A DNA stretch of 64,000 nt from a virus, in the IMG/VR virus record IMGVR_UViG_3300005841_000936, positions 1 to 64,000 of that record; one strand, written 5' to 3'. Of the stretch, positions 1 to 7,962 are shown piece after piece (the first letter of the stretch is position 1; the number at the start of each line of letters is the position of its first letter). The notes beneath the pieces are model-generated. The model made no database searches, was not told the origin of the DNA, and saw nothing but the letters and a program-made list of their open reading frames with translations. A program made the translations under genes and the position numbers.

Positions 1-522
1 TTACATCTGCAGGTACAACCAATAAGCCGTGGTCGCGGCGGGATACCAAGCCAAGATCGAAAGCACAAACCAACGCCAGCGTCGAGGGTTCGACTCAAGA
101 GGCGTGAGCAGGTGACCCAGACCGGCAAGGCACGCCAACGTAACGAACGTGATGTTCAGCGCCAGGTCTGTCGTGCTTTGCGAAGCTCGATTTAGGGTCG
201 CGAACACCGTGCCCATAAAGACATAGCCAAGCGATGACATCGACACGAACAGAGCGAGTCGATGAGACTTGTCGTATCGATAGGGGCTGATTGCCTCGAT
301 CGGCAAGGATCGACAGAGAAGGACAGCTTTCACATCGAGCCATGCTGGTGTGACGATCCAGCAAAGAAGATCGTGCAACTCGCGGGGCAACTTGTGCCAT
401 GCGCCTCCGCTTTCACGCCAGGAATGACGCGCGAAGCGGCCGAAGTACACCAGCACATGAGCCCAGATCAAAGCCCAAGCCCAGTAATGGGCGAAGAAGA
501 AGGCTTTGAGCAGATCACTCAT
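1..522 (-). CDS. Hypothetical multi-pass membrane protein (173 aa)
   Basis: The 173-aa product has about four hydrophobic stretches, near residues 8-28, 88-110, 120-140 and 150-171, separated by short basic loops, so it should be an integral inner-membrane protein. It is the last visible gene of the minus-strand lysis operon. Its ATG overlaps the stop of the preceding 62-aa gene (ATGA at 519-522), which indicates translational coupling. I recognise no family. Its position after the spanins and other small membrane genes makes a role in lysis, lysis timing or superinfection exclusion possible, but that is inference from context only. The stop codon lies at the very edge of the window, so the reading frame is complete. 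Confidence 0.7.
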   Translation of the reverse strand: MSDLLKAFFFAHYWAWALIWAHVLVYFGRFARHSWRESGGAWHKLPRELHDLLCWIVTPAWLDVKAVLLCRSLPIEAISPYRYDKSHRLALFVSMSSLGYVFMGTVFATLNRASQSTTDLALNITFVTLACLAGLGHLLTPLESNPRRWRWFVLSILAWYPAATTAYWLYLQM

Positions 523-707
523 GCAAAAATTCCCTTGCTCGCAGCACCGATGTTGCTGAGCGCGCGGCTAACATTCTCCGCTTTTTCAACAACATCCCGA
601 CGGGCAACCGTATTATCGTTGAGTGCTTGCAGCAAAGCGTCATCCCGTGTGGAGCACCGCGGTGGATAGAGCAGTCCGTAGAGATACCCGAAGAGGCGAA
701 GGTTCAT
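519..707 (-). CDS. Small hypothetical protein (62 aa) in lysis operon
   Basis: This 62-aa frame fills the gap between the membrane genes on either side. It starts with an ATG that overlaps the upstream stop (ATGA at 704-707) and ends in an ATGA overlap with the next gene. A much longer upstream extension is open in this frame but antisense to or overlapping better genes, so the short start is preferred. The product begins with residues NLRLFGYLYGLLYPP and has a charged, possibly helical C-terminal half. No family is recognised. The tight coupling on both sides is the main evidence that it is real. Confidence 0.6.
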   Translation of the reverse strand: MNLRLFGYLYGLLYPPRCSTRDDALLQALNDNTVARRDVVEKAENVSRALSNIGAASKGIFA

Positions 708-997
708 GGTCCCGTCTCTGTTGGAATGGACGGCAAGTTCAGGGCGCTCTCGATACGCGAAAGGGCCACCGCCACGCTCATATGGGACGCCGTCGAATTC
801 CGCACCACTTCGACAAGCGCTTCCGTCGTAGTACGGTCGCTCGCGTCCTTGGTTGCGAGCGCCTTCAAGAGGTGAATGATCAGGCGATACATCAGGTAAA
901 TGACGATCAGCAGGGCCATGATTACGGCCCCGTCCACGCCCAGTCCCTGGAAGACTTTGAAGAGTTCGCCGAGACCTTCCATCAGGGGTTCTGGCAT
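704..997 (-). CDS. Single-TM membrane protein (97 aa), holin/antiholin-like
   Basis: The product has one strong transmembrane segment at about residues 22-42 (VIMALLIVIYLMYRLIIHLL), a short amphipathic N terminus and a charged, probably helical cytoplasmic tail. It lies directly downstream of the Rz/Rz1 pair in the same operon. Small single-TM proteins in lysis cassettes are often holins, antiholins or accessory lysis proteins, so such a role is plausible but unproven. A second in-frame ATG at 982 exactly overlaps the o-spanin stop (TGATG), so translation could start there and give 92 aa. The longer start is listed because a GAGG-like ribosome site lies in front of it. Confidence 0.65.
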   Translation of the reverse strand: MPEPLMEGLGELFKVFQGLGVDGAVIMALLIVIYLMYRLIIHLLKALATKDASDRTTTEALVEVVRNSTASHMSVAVALSRIESALNLPSIPTETGP

Positions 998-1272
998 CGG
1001 TCAAGAGCCGCCTCCACTTGGTCCGAATAGCCCCCTTCAGCTTCGTACTTGCCCAACTGAGCCTGGGCTTTCGCGTTCCGTTCCACCGCGGTGGGCGGCA
1101 TCGGTTGATTGCGCAGGGCCTCAGGACGCAGCTTGCGTAGACGCTCACGTTCCTCCGCTGGTGGGCAGGCCACAGGCTTACTAACGTAGACGATCTGCGT
1201 AACGGTCTCGACGGGACGCGCCTTCTCAGCACATGCGGAGAGCAGGACCAGGAGGATAAGGAGGTATCTCAT
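982..1272 (-). CDS. Rz1-like: Outer-membrane spanin lipoprotein (Rz1-like)
   Basis: From the ATG at 1272 the product starts MRYLLILLVLLSAC, a signal peptide ending in a lipobox with the lipidated Cys at residue 14. The mature part is about 83 aa, with prolines and charged residues and an EERERLRKLRPEAL stretch. This is the architecture of o-spanins, outer-membrane lipoproteins that bridge the periplasm with an inner-membrane partner and fuse the two membranes in the last step of lysis. Its ATG overlaps the TGA of the Rz-like gene (ATGA 1269-1272), the usual Rz/Rz1 linkage, here end to end rather than nested. An ATG 15 bp upstream would hide the signal peptide start and is rejected. Confidence 0.85.
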   Translation of the reverse strand: MRYLLILLVLLSACAEKARPVETVTQIVYVSKPVACPPAEERERLRKLRPEALRNQPMPPTAVERNAKAQAQLGKYEAEGGYSDQVEAALDRCQNP

Positions 1273-1766
1273 TTCCAGCCCTTCCACGCCTGCTTGCTAT
1301 CTTCTTCGATTAGACCCTGGTCCTTGGCCGGGATGCCTGTCGATTTCCGGTGTTCAAGCTCGGCGATCGTACGCTGCGCCGCGGCGAACTTCTTCGTGTT
1401 CTCGCTCTGAACACGCACCAGAGCGGCGTCAGCCTGGTTGGCACGGGCCTTCGCAGCGAGGGTTTCCTTGCTGATTGACTTCAACGCCGCGCGTGCGTTG
1501 GTACGATCTCGCACCAGACCAGCAAGTGCGCCTTTGACCTGTGCCGGCTTGAGCATCTTTCCGTCAGGTACCGTGGCCGCGCTGACAGCCTCGGTGACGT
1601 CCTTTTGCCACACGATCAGCACGTCACGCTGCACGATAGCTTCGTCACGCTGATACTTGGTTACGACATAGAGGCACGAGACCGCGAGCAGTGGTATCAA
1701 GAACCACAGGCGCTTGGCCCATTTAAGGGCGGTGACCCACGGGCTGACAAGTTCCAGGGCACTCAT
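1269..1766 (-). CDS. Rz-like: Inner-membrane spanin (Rz-like)
   Basis: The 165-aa product has a single N-terminal transmembrane segment (about residues 19-38, LWFLIPLLAVSCLYVV) followed by a long charged, heptad-rich periplasmic domain from about residue 40 to 150. This is the standard build of a type II i-spanin. It should pair with the lipoprotein encoded immediately downstream to disrupt the outer membrane after peptidoglycan is cut. The start ATG overlaps the stop of the 39-aa gene upstream (ATGA 1763-1766). The pairing with a lipobox protein makes the assignment strong even without sequence similarity to lambda Rz. Confidence 0.82.
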   Translation of the reverse strand: MSALELVSPWVTALKWAKRLWFLIPLLAVSCLYVVTKYQRDEAIVQRDVLIVWQKDVTEAVSAATVPDGKMLKPAQVKGALAGLVRDRTNARAALKSISKETLAAKARANQADAALVRVQSENTKKFAAAQRTIAELEHRKSTGIPAKDQGLIEEDSKQAWKGWK

Positions 1767-1882
1767 TTAGATGTCTCCGATAGGGTGACATCACCCTCGA
1801 TATGAGTCTCGGAATCTGAGCCGATCTTGCCGCCGATGCCACCGGGGCCTGTGAATTGAACGTTGGCTTTAACCGCGGTCAC
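1763..1882 (-). CDS. Very small Gly-rich hypothetical protein (39 aa)
   Basis: A 39-codon frame with a GTG start fits exactly between the holin-like gene and the i-spanin. Its GTG overlaps the holin stop (GTGA at 1879-1882) and its TGA overlaps the Rz start (ATGA at 1763-1766). The product is hydrophilic: MTAVKANVQFTGPGG followed by IGGKIGSDSETHIEGDVTLSETSK. It has no membrane segment and no known motif. The perfect stop-start fit on both sides in an operon where every junction is of this type is the argument that it is translated. A frame with no start codon continues upstream, so GTG is the only candidate. Confidence 0.5.
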   Translation of the reverse strand: MTAVKANVQFTGPGGIGGKIGSDSETHIEGDVTLSETSK

Positions 1883-2142
1883 AACGATGGCGATGTAGGA
1901 CAGGACAGGCCAAGCACCAGCAGCAGGCCAATGATAGTGTGGTCCTTAATCGCGAGAATGGCGCTCAGAATACTGGAGCAATCCTCTGGTCGTAGGCCAG
2001 CTGCTTTGGCAGATCCGATCTGGACACCGCACCAATGCGAGGGCGTTAGTCCGAACAACTGCCAGATGAGGATGGCCGCGATGACTGGCGCGAATAGGAT
2101 GATGGCCCAGACGGTCCACCCGATATGGTTCTTTTCGCTCAT
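1879..2142 (-). CDS. Putative holin (87 aa, two TM segments)
   Basis: From the ATG at 2142 the protein is 87 aa with two hydrophobic segments, about residues 7-32 (IGWTVWAIILFAPVIAAILIW) and 63-80 (AIKDHTIIGLLLVLGLSC). It sits immediately downstream of the endolysin gene, with an ATGA overlap at 2139-2142. Size, topology and position fit a class II-type holin that forms the membrane lesion through which the signal-less muramidase escapes. Sequence similarity to a known holin family cannot be judged by eye, so this rests on topology and context. A longer in-frame extension to 2346 overlaps the endolysin gene and is rejected. Confidence 0.65.
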   Translation of the reverse strand: MSEKNHIGWTVWAIILFAPVIAAILIWQLFGLTPSHWCGVQIGSAKAAGLRPEDCSSILSAILAIKDHTIIGLLLVLGLSCPTSPSL

Positions 2143-2828
2143 GGTCTGAGCCTTTTGGCGTAATTGTGTCGCAGCTTGTTGCCGTAATCGTTCAGCCGCC
2201 AGCCGGTGCCGTTGTAACGCTCGGCGACCTTGTCCCAATCCTTCGCACGGATGGCCTTCAGGAGGACCGCGTCCGATGAAACGAATTTGATAAAGGCGTA
2301 GAGCTGGTCGGCTTCGGTCTGGGCTTGCCGCCACGCGAATGCCCACGGTGATACGGCGTCACACCGTTTGAAGTTCTCTCCGAGGATCTGAAACCCACCG
2401 TACGAGCAGGACGCAAAGCCGGCATCGACGTCCAGACAGACAGCTTCGACTAGCTGGTCATAGCGCGCCTGTTGGCTGCGAGGATATTTCGACCGGTCCC
2501 AGTTACGATATGAGATACGTGGATTGCTCGCATCGTAGCGATGGCCGGTTGCCCGGCTGAACCGATGCGGCTCGAATAAAATGGCGGGTCGACCCTCGAT
2601 GAACGACTGACCCGAGCTCTCCGTGTCATACAATGTCCACACACTGGCCGTGTCGACGCGAAGCTCGCGGGCCGCTTCCTCCGCATCAGCCACCTCGAGC
2701 AGATAGTCCGGACCATTGGTGAGGGCTGCGAAGATGGCATCTTTGGTGAGCTGACCAGGCTTACCGTCAAGCGGACCCATGTAGCATCCCAGCTCCTGAA
2801 GCGACGTCTGGAGCTGAAGGACATTCAT
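2139..2828 (-). CDS. Endolysin: PG-binding domain + DUF3380-type N-acetylmuramidase
   Basis: The 229-aa product carries an N-terminal peptidoglycan-binding-like repeat (residues about 3-40, LQLQTSLQELGCYMGPLDGK) and then a muramidase domain of the DUF3380 family. The hallmark stretches are YDTESSGQSF with the probable catalytic Glu at residue 70, ILFEPHRFSR near residue 83-92, the SYGGFQILGENF motif near 148-160 and a C-terminal YNGTGW segment. The family cleaves the glycan strands of peptidoglycan and is common as modular endolysin in Gram-negative phages. There is no signal peptide, so export should depend on the holin encoded next. It is the first gene of the minus-strand lysis operon and faces the Rad50-like gene across a 67-bp divergent spacer. 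Confidence 0.92.
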   Translation of the reverse strand: MNVLQLQTSLQELGCYMGPLDGKPGQLTKDAIFAALTNGPDYLLEVADAEEAARELRVDTASVWTLYDTESSGQSFIEGRPAILFEPHRFSRATGHRYDASNPRISYRNWDRSKYPRSQQARYDQLVEAVCLDVDAGFASCSYGGFQILGENFKRCDAVSPWAFAWRQAQTEADQLYAFIKFVSSDAVLLKAIRAKDWDKVAERYNGTGWRLNDYGNKLRHNYAKRLRP

Positions 2829-2833
2829 AGCAA

Positions 2834-2846
2834 ATTACCTGGTCTG
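2834..2846. promoter_or_regulatory. Degenerate NTKAC-N3-GTAAC dyad, copy 1
   Basis: ATTAC-CTG-GTCTG matches the recurrent 13-bp dyad (see findings) with two mismatches in the right arm. It lies in the 67-bp divergent spacer between endolysin and the Rad50-like gene, so it could act on either. Weakest of the ten copies. Confidence 0.4.
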
Positions 2847-2895
2847 TTGCCGCAAGTTGGTTGCGACATTCCAAGGCGACTCTCAGGAGTATCTG

Positions 2896-4827
2896 ATGAT
2901 CAAGCACCTTAAGTACGCCGTTACATTTCCTAGCAACGGGCTCAGTTTCTCTGGCGACTATAGCTTTCAACCGGGGATAACCGCGGTCACCGGCGAGAAC
3001 TGGTCAGGCAAAAGCCTCGGCACAATCGAGATGATTCGCTATGGGCTGTTCGGGAAGAAGGCCCTGCGGGGCCCTGCTGCCGACTATCGATCTCTATCGA
3101 TGATCATGAGCTTTGAGGTTGGCGGACAAGGCTATCAAGTCACTCGCACGCACCAGAAGGAAATCCTGTACCTCGGTTTTGAAGCTGGAGAGACAGAAGT
3201 TCTGGCTGTCGGCGCCGACGCCGTGAACAAGCGCATCATTCAGATCCTCGGCTTCGGCCTCGATGTCTTCGACATCGCATGCGCGTGCAATCAGAAGGAA
3301 AGCGAGCGCCTTACCCGGCTGACGCCGGCCGGTCGTAAGCAACTCATTGATGAAGTCGTCGGTCTCACGTCGCAGGAAGCAGTCGAAAAGGCATGCCGCG
3401 AGGAAGCCAAGGGGCTAAGACGTGAGGCCGACGGCTTAGCGCAGGCGCTTGTTGTGCCTGTCAAGCCGGACAAACCAGTTTCATATCGAAACTCAACTAA
3501 GGTTGCTTTGGATCTTGCCGTTGCCAAGGCATATGAGATCGAGCGTGACGGGCTGCAGCGTATCATCAATGCAGTAGGCAATGAGCCGCCGCAACCGGTG
3601 GATGCCGAGGTTGATATCGCCGCCCTAGAGCAGCATGAGCGCAATCGTCTGGACACTGAAACCCGGCGGCGCGAGCTCGCGCGGCAGGTCGAGGCCATCC
3701 CGGTCACCACCTACACCGCCGAAGAGATCAAGGCGGCGGAAGCTTGGGTGCAGTATGATAACGAAGTAGCACGGCGTGGACCGCGCCCGGAACACTCACC
3801 AGCGGAGCTGACGGCATGGGCTCGATTGTGGGTACAGAAGGCTGACGCTGAACGCAGTGTTACCTGCCCTAAATGCAACCATGAGTTCAATCCCCAGTTT
3901 GATGTTGATGTTGAAGCTGTCCGAGCCCTGCCGGATCCACCGATCTCCCGAGATGAGATCCGGGTCCAGGAAGATAGGCACACCCAGTGGCGGATGGAGC
4001 TTTTAGAACCAACCGGGGCGAGAATCCCTCACAAGGAACTGCAGGCCGCACACACTGCCATCGTGCGTGCTAATGACCGAGCTAAGTTGGCCGATCAATT
4101 GGCCGATCTTGGAGCACCGCTCCCAGATCGCTCTTCCGAGCTGACAATGGGTCGGGAGATCAACACCCGGTGGGCCATCTATCGATCTGAGCTTGAGCAG
4201 TATGAGATGCGCCGCGCCAAAGGTAAGGATGCTCAGCAGGCTCTTACAGCCTTGAAGGCACCGAAGCGCACGGTGGCTCATCTTGACGCTGAGTTCGTTG
4301 CCGCCCGGGTGTATGAGACCCAGCTCGAGTCTTATGCGGAGAATAGAGCCCGATTCGACGCACTAACTGCGGAGATTGGGGAAAAGCAAACCCGAGCCGA
4401 CGGGTTCACCGCCGGCGCCAAGGGCCTCGTTGAGGCGCGACGTACGCTCAAGGCCTATCTCGCCCCTTCTCTCAGCCGCGTGGCCTCAGCCCTGATGGCG
4501 CAGATGACGCTGGGTGCTTACACGCACGTCGCTGTCGACGAGGATATGAACATCTTCGTCAACGCTCAGGACGTGAGCACTCTGTCAGGCGCGGGTGCCA
4601 CCATTGCGAACTTGGCGCTTCGGCTGGCGCTGGGCCAGGTGCTCGTGAACCGCGTGTTCCCGGTCTTCATCGGTGACGAGATCGACAGTGACATGCGCGA
4701 CGGCAACGCTCAGGCCACGGCCGAGGCGCTGGGGAATTTGAAGGACCAGTTGAAACAGATCATCCTCATCTCGCATAAGCGGATTGAGAATGCCGACCAG
4801 GAGATCGACCTTGACCTCGCCGCGTAA
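2896..4827 (+). CDS. Rad50/SbcC-like SMC-family ATPase (recombination nuclease subunit)
   Basis: The 643-aa protein has the split ABC ATPase layout of Rad50/SbcC/T4 gp46. Walker A GENWSGKS is at residues 33-40, a central CPKC zinc-hook motif at about 324-327 is flanked by charged coiled-coil-like segments, an LSGAGAT signature-like stretch lies in the C-terminal lobe, and a Walker B GDE is near 593-595. It should dimerise and, with an SbcD/gp47-type nuclease, process DNA ends during recombination-dependent replication. No partner nuclease is seen next to it. At 643 aa it is shorter than cellular Rad50, as is usual in phages. The ATG at 2896 is chosen over one 39 bp upstream because an AGGAG site lies 6 nt before it. 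Confidence 0.88.
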   Translation: MIKHLKYAVTFPSNGLSFSGDYSFQPGITAVTGENWSGKSLGTIEMIRYGLFGKKALRGPAADYRSLSMIMSFEVGGQGYQVTRTHQKEILYLGFEAGETEVLAVGADAVNKRIIQILGFGLDVFDIACACNQKESERLTRLTPAGRKQLIDEVVGLTSQEAVEKACREEAKGLRREADGLAQALVVPVKPDKPVSYRNSTKVALDLAVAKAYEIERDGLQRIINAVGNEPPQPVDAEVDIAALEQHERNRLDTETRRRELARQVEAIPVTTYTAEEIKAAEAWVQYDNEVARRGPRPEHSPAELTAWARLWVQKADAERSVTCPKCNHEFNPQFDVDVEAVRALPDPPISRDEIRVQEDRHTQWRMELLEPTGARIPHKELQAAHTAIVRANDRAKLADQLADLGAPLPDRSSELTMGREINTRWAIYRSELEQYEMRRAKGKDAQQALTALKAPKRTVAHLDAEFVAARVYETQLESYAENRARFDALTAEIGEKQTRADGFTAGAKGLVEARRTLKAYLAPSLSRVASALMAQMTLGAYTHVAVDEDMNIFVNAQDVSTLSGAGATIANLALRLALGQVLVNRVFPVFIGDEIDSDMRDGNAQATAEALGNLKDQLKQIILISHKRIENADQEIDLDLAA

Positions 4828-4909
4828 TCCGCCGCCTCTTCCTGAGAGGAAAGAGGGTGAGGAGAATCAGTCGATCTGGTTCGTAAAGAATGGGACACAT
4901 GTTGAGATG

Positions 4910-5146
4910 ACTGACGAACCTGCGTACGCCACCATTGACGATGTTCGTAACGAGTTCGACCTAGCGGGTGCCAGATTCGAACCTGGATCAATCCGTACGG
5001 CCAACATCGTGGCTGACAACTTTGGCTTCGGTGATGGGGTGCTGACGATCACTCGCGAAGGTGAGTTCATTCTCGGTCCAAAGGCCACGCCACAGGACGC
5101 GGCGCTGGCGATCAAAGAAGCGTGGGATCGGATGATGGGGAAATGA
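4910..5146 (+). CDS. Hypothetical protein (about 78 aa)
   Basis: A small acidic protein starting MTDEPAYATIDDVRNEF and ending KEAWDRMMGK. The ribosome-binding site before the ATG at 4910 is poor, while a purine-rich GAGG-type stretch lies further upstream at 4847-4866, so the true start could differ; an in-frame ATG at 4784 inside the Rad50-like gene would add 42 residues. The stop overlaps the next start (ATGA 5143-5146). The central part (VLTITREGEFILGP) looks like a small beta-rich fold. No family recognised. Confidence 0.6.
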   Translation, partial: TDEPAYATIDDVRNEFDLAGARFEPGSIRTANIVADNFGFGDGVLTITREGEFILGPKATPQDAALAIKEAWDRMMGK

Positions 5147-5478
5147 CCATGCTCGAAGAATGGCAGCACCACATCAAGGGCGAGGAAGGCCTATCGCTTT
5201 GTGGCGAAAAGATCGGGCTCGACTTTGCCCTTGTCGATTTCCAGCATGCAGTTGGATGTATCACGACCGGCAGTCGGCTGCTCCCCTGCCCTGCGTGCTG
5301 GGCTGCTGTCCTTGCAATTGCCGAGAAGGATCCGCAGCGGTTCAAAACGCCCGACTCTGACCCAGCATACGGGGGTATTATGTGGGGATACGTTCGCAAC
5401 GATGGTGCGAAGTACGGTCCCGACAAGCCTGGTCTTTATGAATTTCCAAACCCACCCCCATTTAAGTGGCCGATATGA
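5143..5478 (+). CDS. Hypothetical protein with Cys pairs (111 aa)
   Basis: The start at 5143 overlaps the preceding stop (ATGA). The 111-aa product contains four well-placed cysteines, one in LSLCGEK, one in VGCITTG and a CPAC pair near the middle, which could hold a structural zinc. The C terminus is Pro/aromatic-rich (EFPNPPPFKWPI). No enzyme motif is visible. It belongs to the plus-strand operon downstream of the Rad50-like gene. Confidence 0.65.
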   Translation: MTMLEEWQHHIKGEEGLSLCGEKIGLDFALVDFQHAVGCITTGSRLLPCPACWAAVLAIAEKDPQRFKTPDSDPAYGGIMWGYVRNDGAKYGPDKPGLYEFPNPPPFKWPI

Positions 5479-5564
5479 CCGGTACGATTGTGACGAACAA
5501 GTTCTACGATCCGACAAGCGATCCGAAGTGTTATGGTATAACTCACAACCCTCCGACGAAGTGA
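5475..5564 (+). CDS. Very small ORF (29 aa)
   Basis: A 29-codon frame, MTGTIVTNKFYDPTSDPK followed by CYGITHNPPTK, begins in an ATGA overlap with the preceding stop at 5475-5478. Its TGA lies inside the regulatory dyad at 5561-5573. No function can be proposed. The coupling to the upstream gene is the only support. Confidence 0.4.
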   Translation: MTGTIVTNKFYDPTSDPKCYGITHNPPTK

Positions 5565-5573
5565 CTCGGTAAC
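5561..5573. promoter_or_regulatory. NTKAC-N3-GTAAC dyad, copy 2
   Basis: GTGAC-TCG-GTAAC followed by TC. It lies 65 bp before the ATG at 5639 of the HTH-like/thyA operon and contains the stop codon of the 29-aa ORF. Confidence 0.6.
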
Positions 5574-5638
5574 TCCAGACCCTACCCTCGCTTCTCTGAA
5601 TCCCCGCGGGCTAAGCCACTCCGACAAGGAGTAGTTTA

Positions 5639-6016
5639 ATGACCCCCGATCACGCAGAAGAAATACTTACCGAGTTCCGGCGGGTCCGGAGCCCATTCAA
5701 AGTTGCGAAGAACCTGGGCTTCGACATCGAGACGGTCTGGGACGTCATCGATGCCACGCCCGACGCCCTCGCCAACCATGTTGAGCGTTACGGTGGTGAG
5801 GGTCGTCCTGACCTTCGCCCGTTCATCGTTGCCAAGATCAAGTCGGACCAACGGTGGGACAACGATGATCCGCCGATCGCAGCGGCTCGCGCCGCATACG
5901 AGGCCGGCACTCACGACATGCAGCAGCACCGCGACGGCAGCTGGAAATTCCTACTGTCCGTTCCCAATCGCCGCGTCGTGCCGCGGCCGGATTACTTCAA
6001 ACCGGAGATGATCTGA
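5639..6016 (+). CDS. Hypothetical protein with HTH-like segment (125 aa)
   Basis: The protein has an N-terminal segment, about residues 9-36 ([19 protein letters not shown]), that reads like a helix-turn-helix of the homeodomain-like type, followed by a Pro/Arg-rich tail. It could bind DNA, but the match is visual only. An AGGAG site 8 nt upstream supports the ATG at 5639. It leads the plus-strand unit with thymidylate synthase (TGATG overlap at 6014-6018) and follows one copy of the recurrent dyad, which makes it one candidate for a regulator acting on that site. Confidence 0.7.
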   Translation: MTPDHAEEILTEFRRVRSPFKVAKNLGFDIETVWDVIDATPDALANHVERYGGEGRPDLRPFIVAKIKSDQRWDNDDPPIAAARAAYEAGTHDMQQHRDGSWKFLLSVPNRRVVPRPDYFKPEMI

Positions 6017-6852
6017 TGAATTCCGCCGACAATGAATATCACCACCTTCTGCGCAAGATCATGGCTGAGGGCGAGGTCCGCACCGATCGCACGGGCGTTG
6101 GAACGCTCGCCATCTTCGGCCATCAGATGCGCTTCAATCTCGAGGAAGGCTTTCCGCTCCTGACCACGAAAAAGGTCTGGTGGAAGGGCATCGTTGAGGA
6201 GCTGCTCTGGATCCTTTCCGGATCGACGAACGTGAAGCCGCTCCAGGAAAAGGGCGTTCACATCTGGGACGAGTGGGCTGACGCCGAGGGTGACCTGGGG
6301 CCGGTGTACGGTTCGCAGTGGAGGTCGTGGCCCGCATTCGATCGCGATGGCTCCATTGGAGGCAATGACGGCACGACGATTGATCAGATCGCCGACGTTA
6401 TAAAATCCATTCGGACGAATCCGGACAGCCGGCGTCACCTAGTGACCGCTTGGAATCCGGCCGAGCTACCGGACATGAAGCTGCCGCCCTGTCATCTGCT
6501 GTTCCAGTTCGACGTCACCGCCGACAAGAAGCTGAACTGCCTGCTCTACCAGCGGTCATGCGACGTGTTCCTCGGCGTGCCGTTCAACATCGCCAGCTAC
6601 GCTCTGCTGACCCACATGGTCGCCCACGTTTGTGGCCTAGGCGTTGGGGAATTCATTTGGACGGGCGGCAACACGCACATTTACCTGAACCACCAGGAGC
6701 AGGTTAAGCTGCAGCTCAGCCGTGACAGTTTCGCGCCGCCGACGATTGCCATCAATCCGGAGAAGACCGAGATCGACGACATCATGTTCGAGGACATTGA
6801 GCTCGTCGGGTACGAGTCACACCCAACGATCAGCGCGGAGGTGGCGGTCTGA
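6016..6852 (+). CDS. thyA: Thymidylate synthase (ThyA type)
   Basis: The 278-aa protein is a full-length folate-dependent thymidylate synthase that converts dUMP to dTMP with methylene-tetrahydrofolate. Visible family hallmarks are the N-terminal [16 protein letters not shown] loop, FPLLTTKKV, the catalytic Cys at residue 159 in [10 protein letters not shown], the dUMP-binding [17 protein letters not shown] segment and [10 protein letters not shown]. The C terminus ends EVAV, matching the usual closing tail. It should raise dTTP for phage replication, alone or as a step toward altered thymine levels. It overlaps the flanking genes by single bases (TGATG), so it is translated within a tight operon with the pyrophosphohydrolase-like gene. 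Confidence 0.97.
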   Translation: MNSADNEYHHLLRKIMAEGEVRTDRTGVGTLAIFGHQMRFNLEEGFPLLTTKKVWWKGIVEELLWILSGSTNVKPLQEKGVHIWDEWADAEGDLGPVYGSQWRSWPAFDRDGSIGGNDGTTIDQIADVIKSIRTNPDSRRHLVTAWNPAELPDMKLPPCHLLFQFDVTADKKLNCLLYQRSCDVFLGVPFNIASYALLTHMVAHVCGLGVGEFIWTGGNTHIYLNHQEQVKLQLSRDSFAPPTIAINPEKTEIDDIMFEDIELVGYESHPTISAEVAV

Positions 6853-7490
6853 TGGGCGAGTTCTACATGGGGACTGTCGAGACAGCAGAATGGGGCATCC
6901 CCACGGGCCGTTGCAGCCAAGATATTTGTCGTCTCGAAAAAGCAACTGGGGACGAATGCTCGCAGCTGCACCCCTGCCCGCTCAAGGACGACGTCGCCTA
7001 TCGCCTTACCCCTCGCGAAGAGCGTGTCGAGGGCGGTTTAATTTATGAGGAGATTCCTACCGTGGAAATCGCAAGCGCCAAGATTAGTGCAGACCCCGCC
7101 AACCCGAAGGACGTGGCCGGTGCCAAGAAGCCCGACATCAGCCTGCTGCCCTCCGCAGCTCTGCTCCATATGACGGTGGCGATGCAGTGTGGTGCATCAA
7201 AATACGGGCCGTACAACTGGCGCGAGAAGCGCATCAAGGCGCGCGGCTACATCGCGGCTGCGATCCGTCACTGTCAACAGTATCTTGATGGAGAAGACTT
7301 TGACCCGGAAGAAAACGCAGGCCACCATCTGGCTCACGCTATGGCTACATGCGCAATCGTATTGGACGCCCGTGAGACGGGTAATCTCATCGACGACCGC
7401 CCCGCGCCCGGCGTTGCGGGAGAGATGATCAGATACTTCAACGACAATCACTCGTTCGAAGGGTTCAAGGCTTCGGGAACGCAGCCTTGA
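6852..7490 (+). CDS. dATP/dGTP pyrophosphohydrolase-like protein (DUF5664/PF18909 type)
   Basis: From about residue 83 on, the 212-aa protein shows the conserved pattern NPKDVAGAKKPDISLLP, a GASKYGPYNWRE core, an AAIRHCQQYLDGED helix and EENAGHHLAHAMA, which I recognise as the all-alpha MazG-related phage family described as dATP/dGTP diphosphohydrolase. Members hydrolyse dNTPs to dNMP and pyrophosphate, and one branch (MazZ) serves Z-genome phages, but the family also occurs without purZ. The first 80 residues form a separate Cys-containing extension (CSQDIC and CSQLHPC), possibly metal binding. It follows thyA directly (TGATG), pointing to dNTP pool control. Its 3' end overlaps the convergent tail gene by 26 bp. 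Confidence 0.75.
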   Translation: MGEFYMGTVETAEWGIPTGRCSQDICRLEKATGDECSQLHPCPLKDDVAYRLTPREERVEGGLIYEEIPTVEIASAKISADPANPKDVAGAKKPDISLLPSAALLHMTVAMQCGASKYGPYNWREKRIKARGYIAAAIRHCQQYLDGEDFDPEENAGHHLAHAMATCAIVLDARETGNLIDDRPAPGVAGEMIRYFNDNHSFEGFKASGTQP

Positions 7491-7962
7491 TCGCCTCCTG
7501 AACCGTGATGAATTCGGACTCAGGAATGATATCTTTCAGCGCGTCGTAGAGAGCGCCAAGCTGCTCCCCAACATCGGGATAGGCAGCTTGGCGACTTTCC
7601 ACATATGAGTTGACGTTGAGAATGAACTGTCCCCGCTGTGATCCTTTGATCTCAACCAGCACTCGTCGTGGGACAGATGTGTCGATGGACGTAGCCACTT
7701 CGCCATCCACGAGCGCGACACAATCCTCCGGAATATCGATCTCGTAGGACTGCCCAATAGGCACGACCTTTTCGGTCGGAAGATCTTCGATCTCCTCCGA
7801 GAATACTAGTTCCTTGGTCGTCGGGTTAAACCACACGTCGTTCGGTCGCGTGCCTTGCGGCACCACAGCGAAGAATGGGAAGCCGCCAAGCGGCTCGCTG
7901 TTCTGACAAACCGCTCGGCAAATGCCGTCGGCGTCGAAAAATGCTCGGTGCTCGTTGTTCAT
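7465..7962 (-). CDS. Tail-tip associated / fibre assembly-like protein (165 aa)
   Basis: The ATG at 7962 overlaps the stop of the giant tip gene (ATGA 7959-7962). Near the C terminus is the segment QAAYPDVGEQLGALYDALK, a YP-x-x-G-x-Q-L-D/G-x-L motif often seen in phage tail-fibre accessory and tail assembly proteins. The N-terminal half is beta-rich. As the last gene of the tail operon, right after J, it is probably a small tip or fibre component or chaperone. A longer frame to 8154 overlaps J coding sequence and is rejected. Confidence 0.65.
   Translation of the reverse strand: MNNEHRAFFDADGICRAVCQNSEPLGGFPFFAVVPQGTRPNDVWFNPTTKELVFSEEIEDLPTEKVVPIGQSYEIDIPEDCVALVDGEVATSIDTSVPRRVLVEIKGSQRGQFILNVNSYVESRQAAYPDVGEQLGALYDALKDIIPESEFITVQEAIKAAFPKP

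Noticed and set aside
519-1232. 237-codon frame in the lysis region
   Set aside because: Only its last 62 codons from the ATGA-linked start are kept; the upstream part overlaps the o-spanin and membrane gene in other frames.
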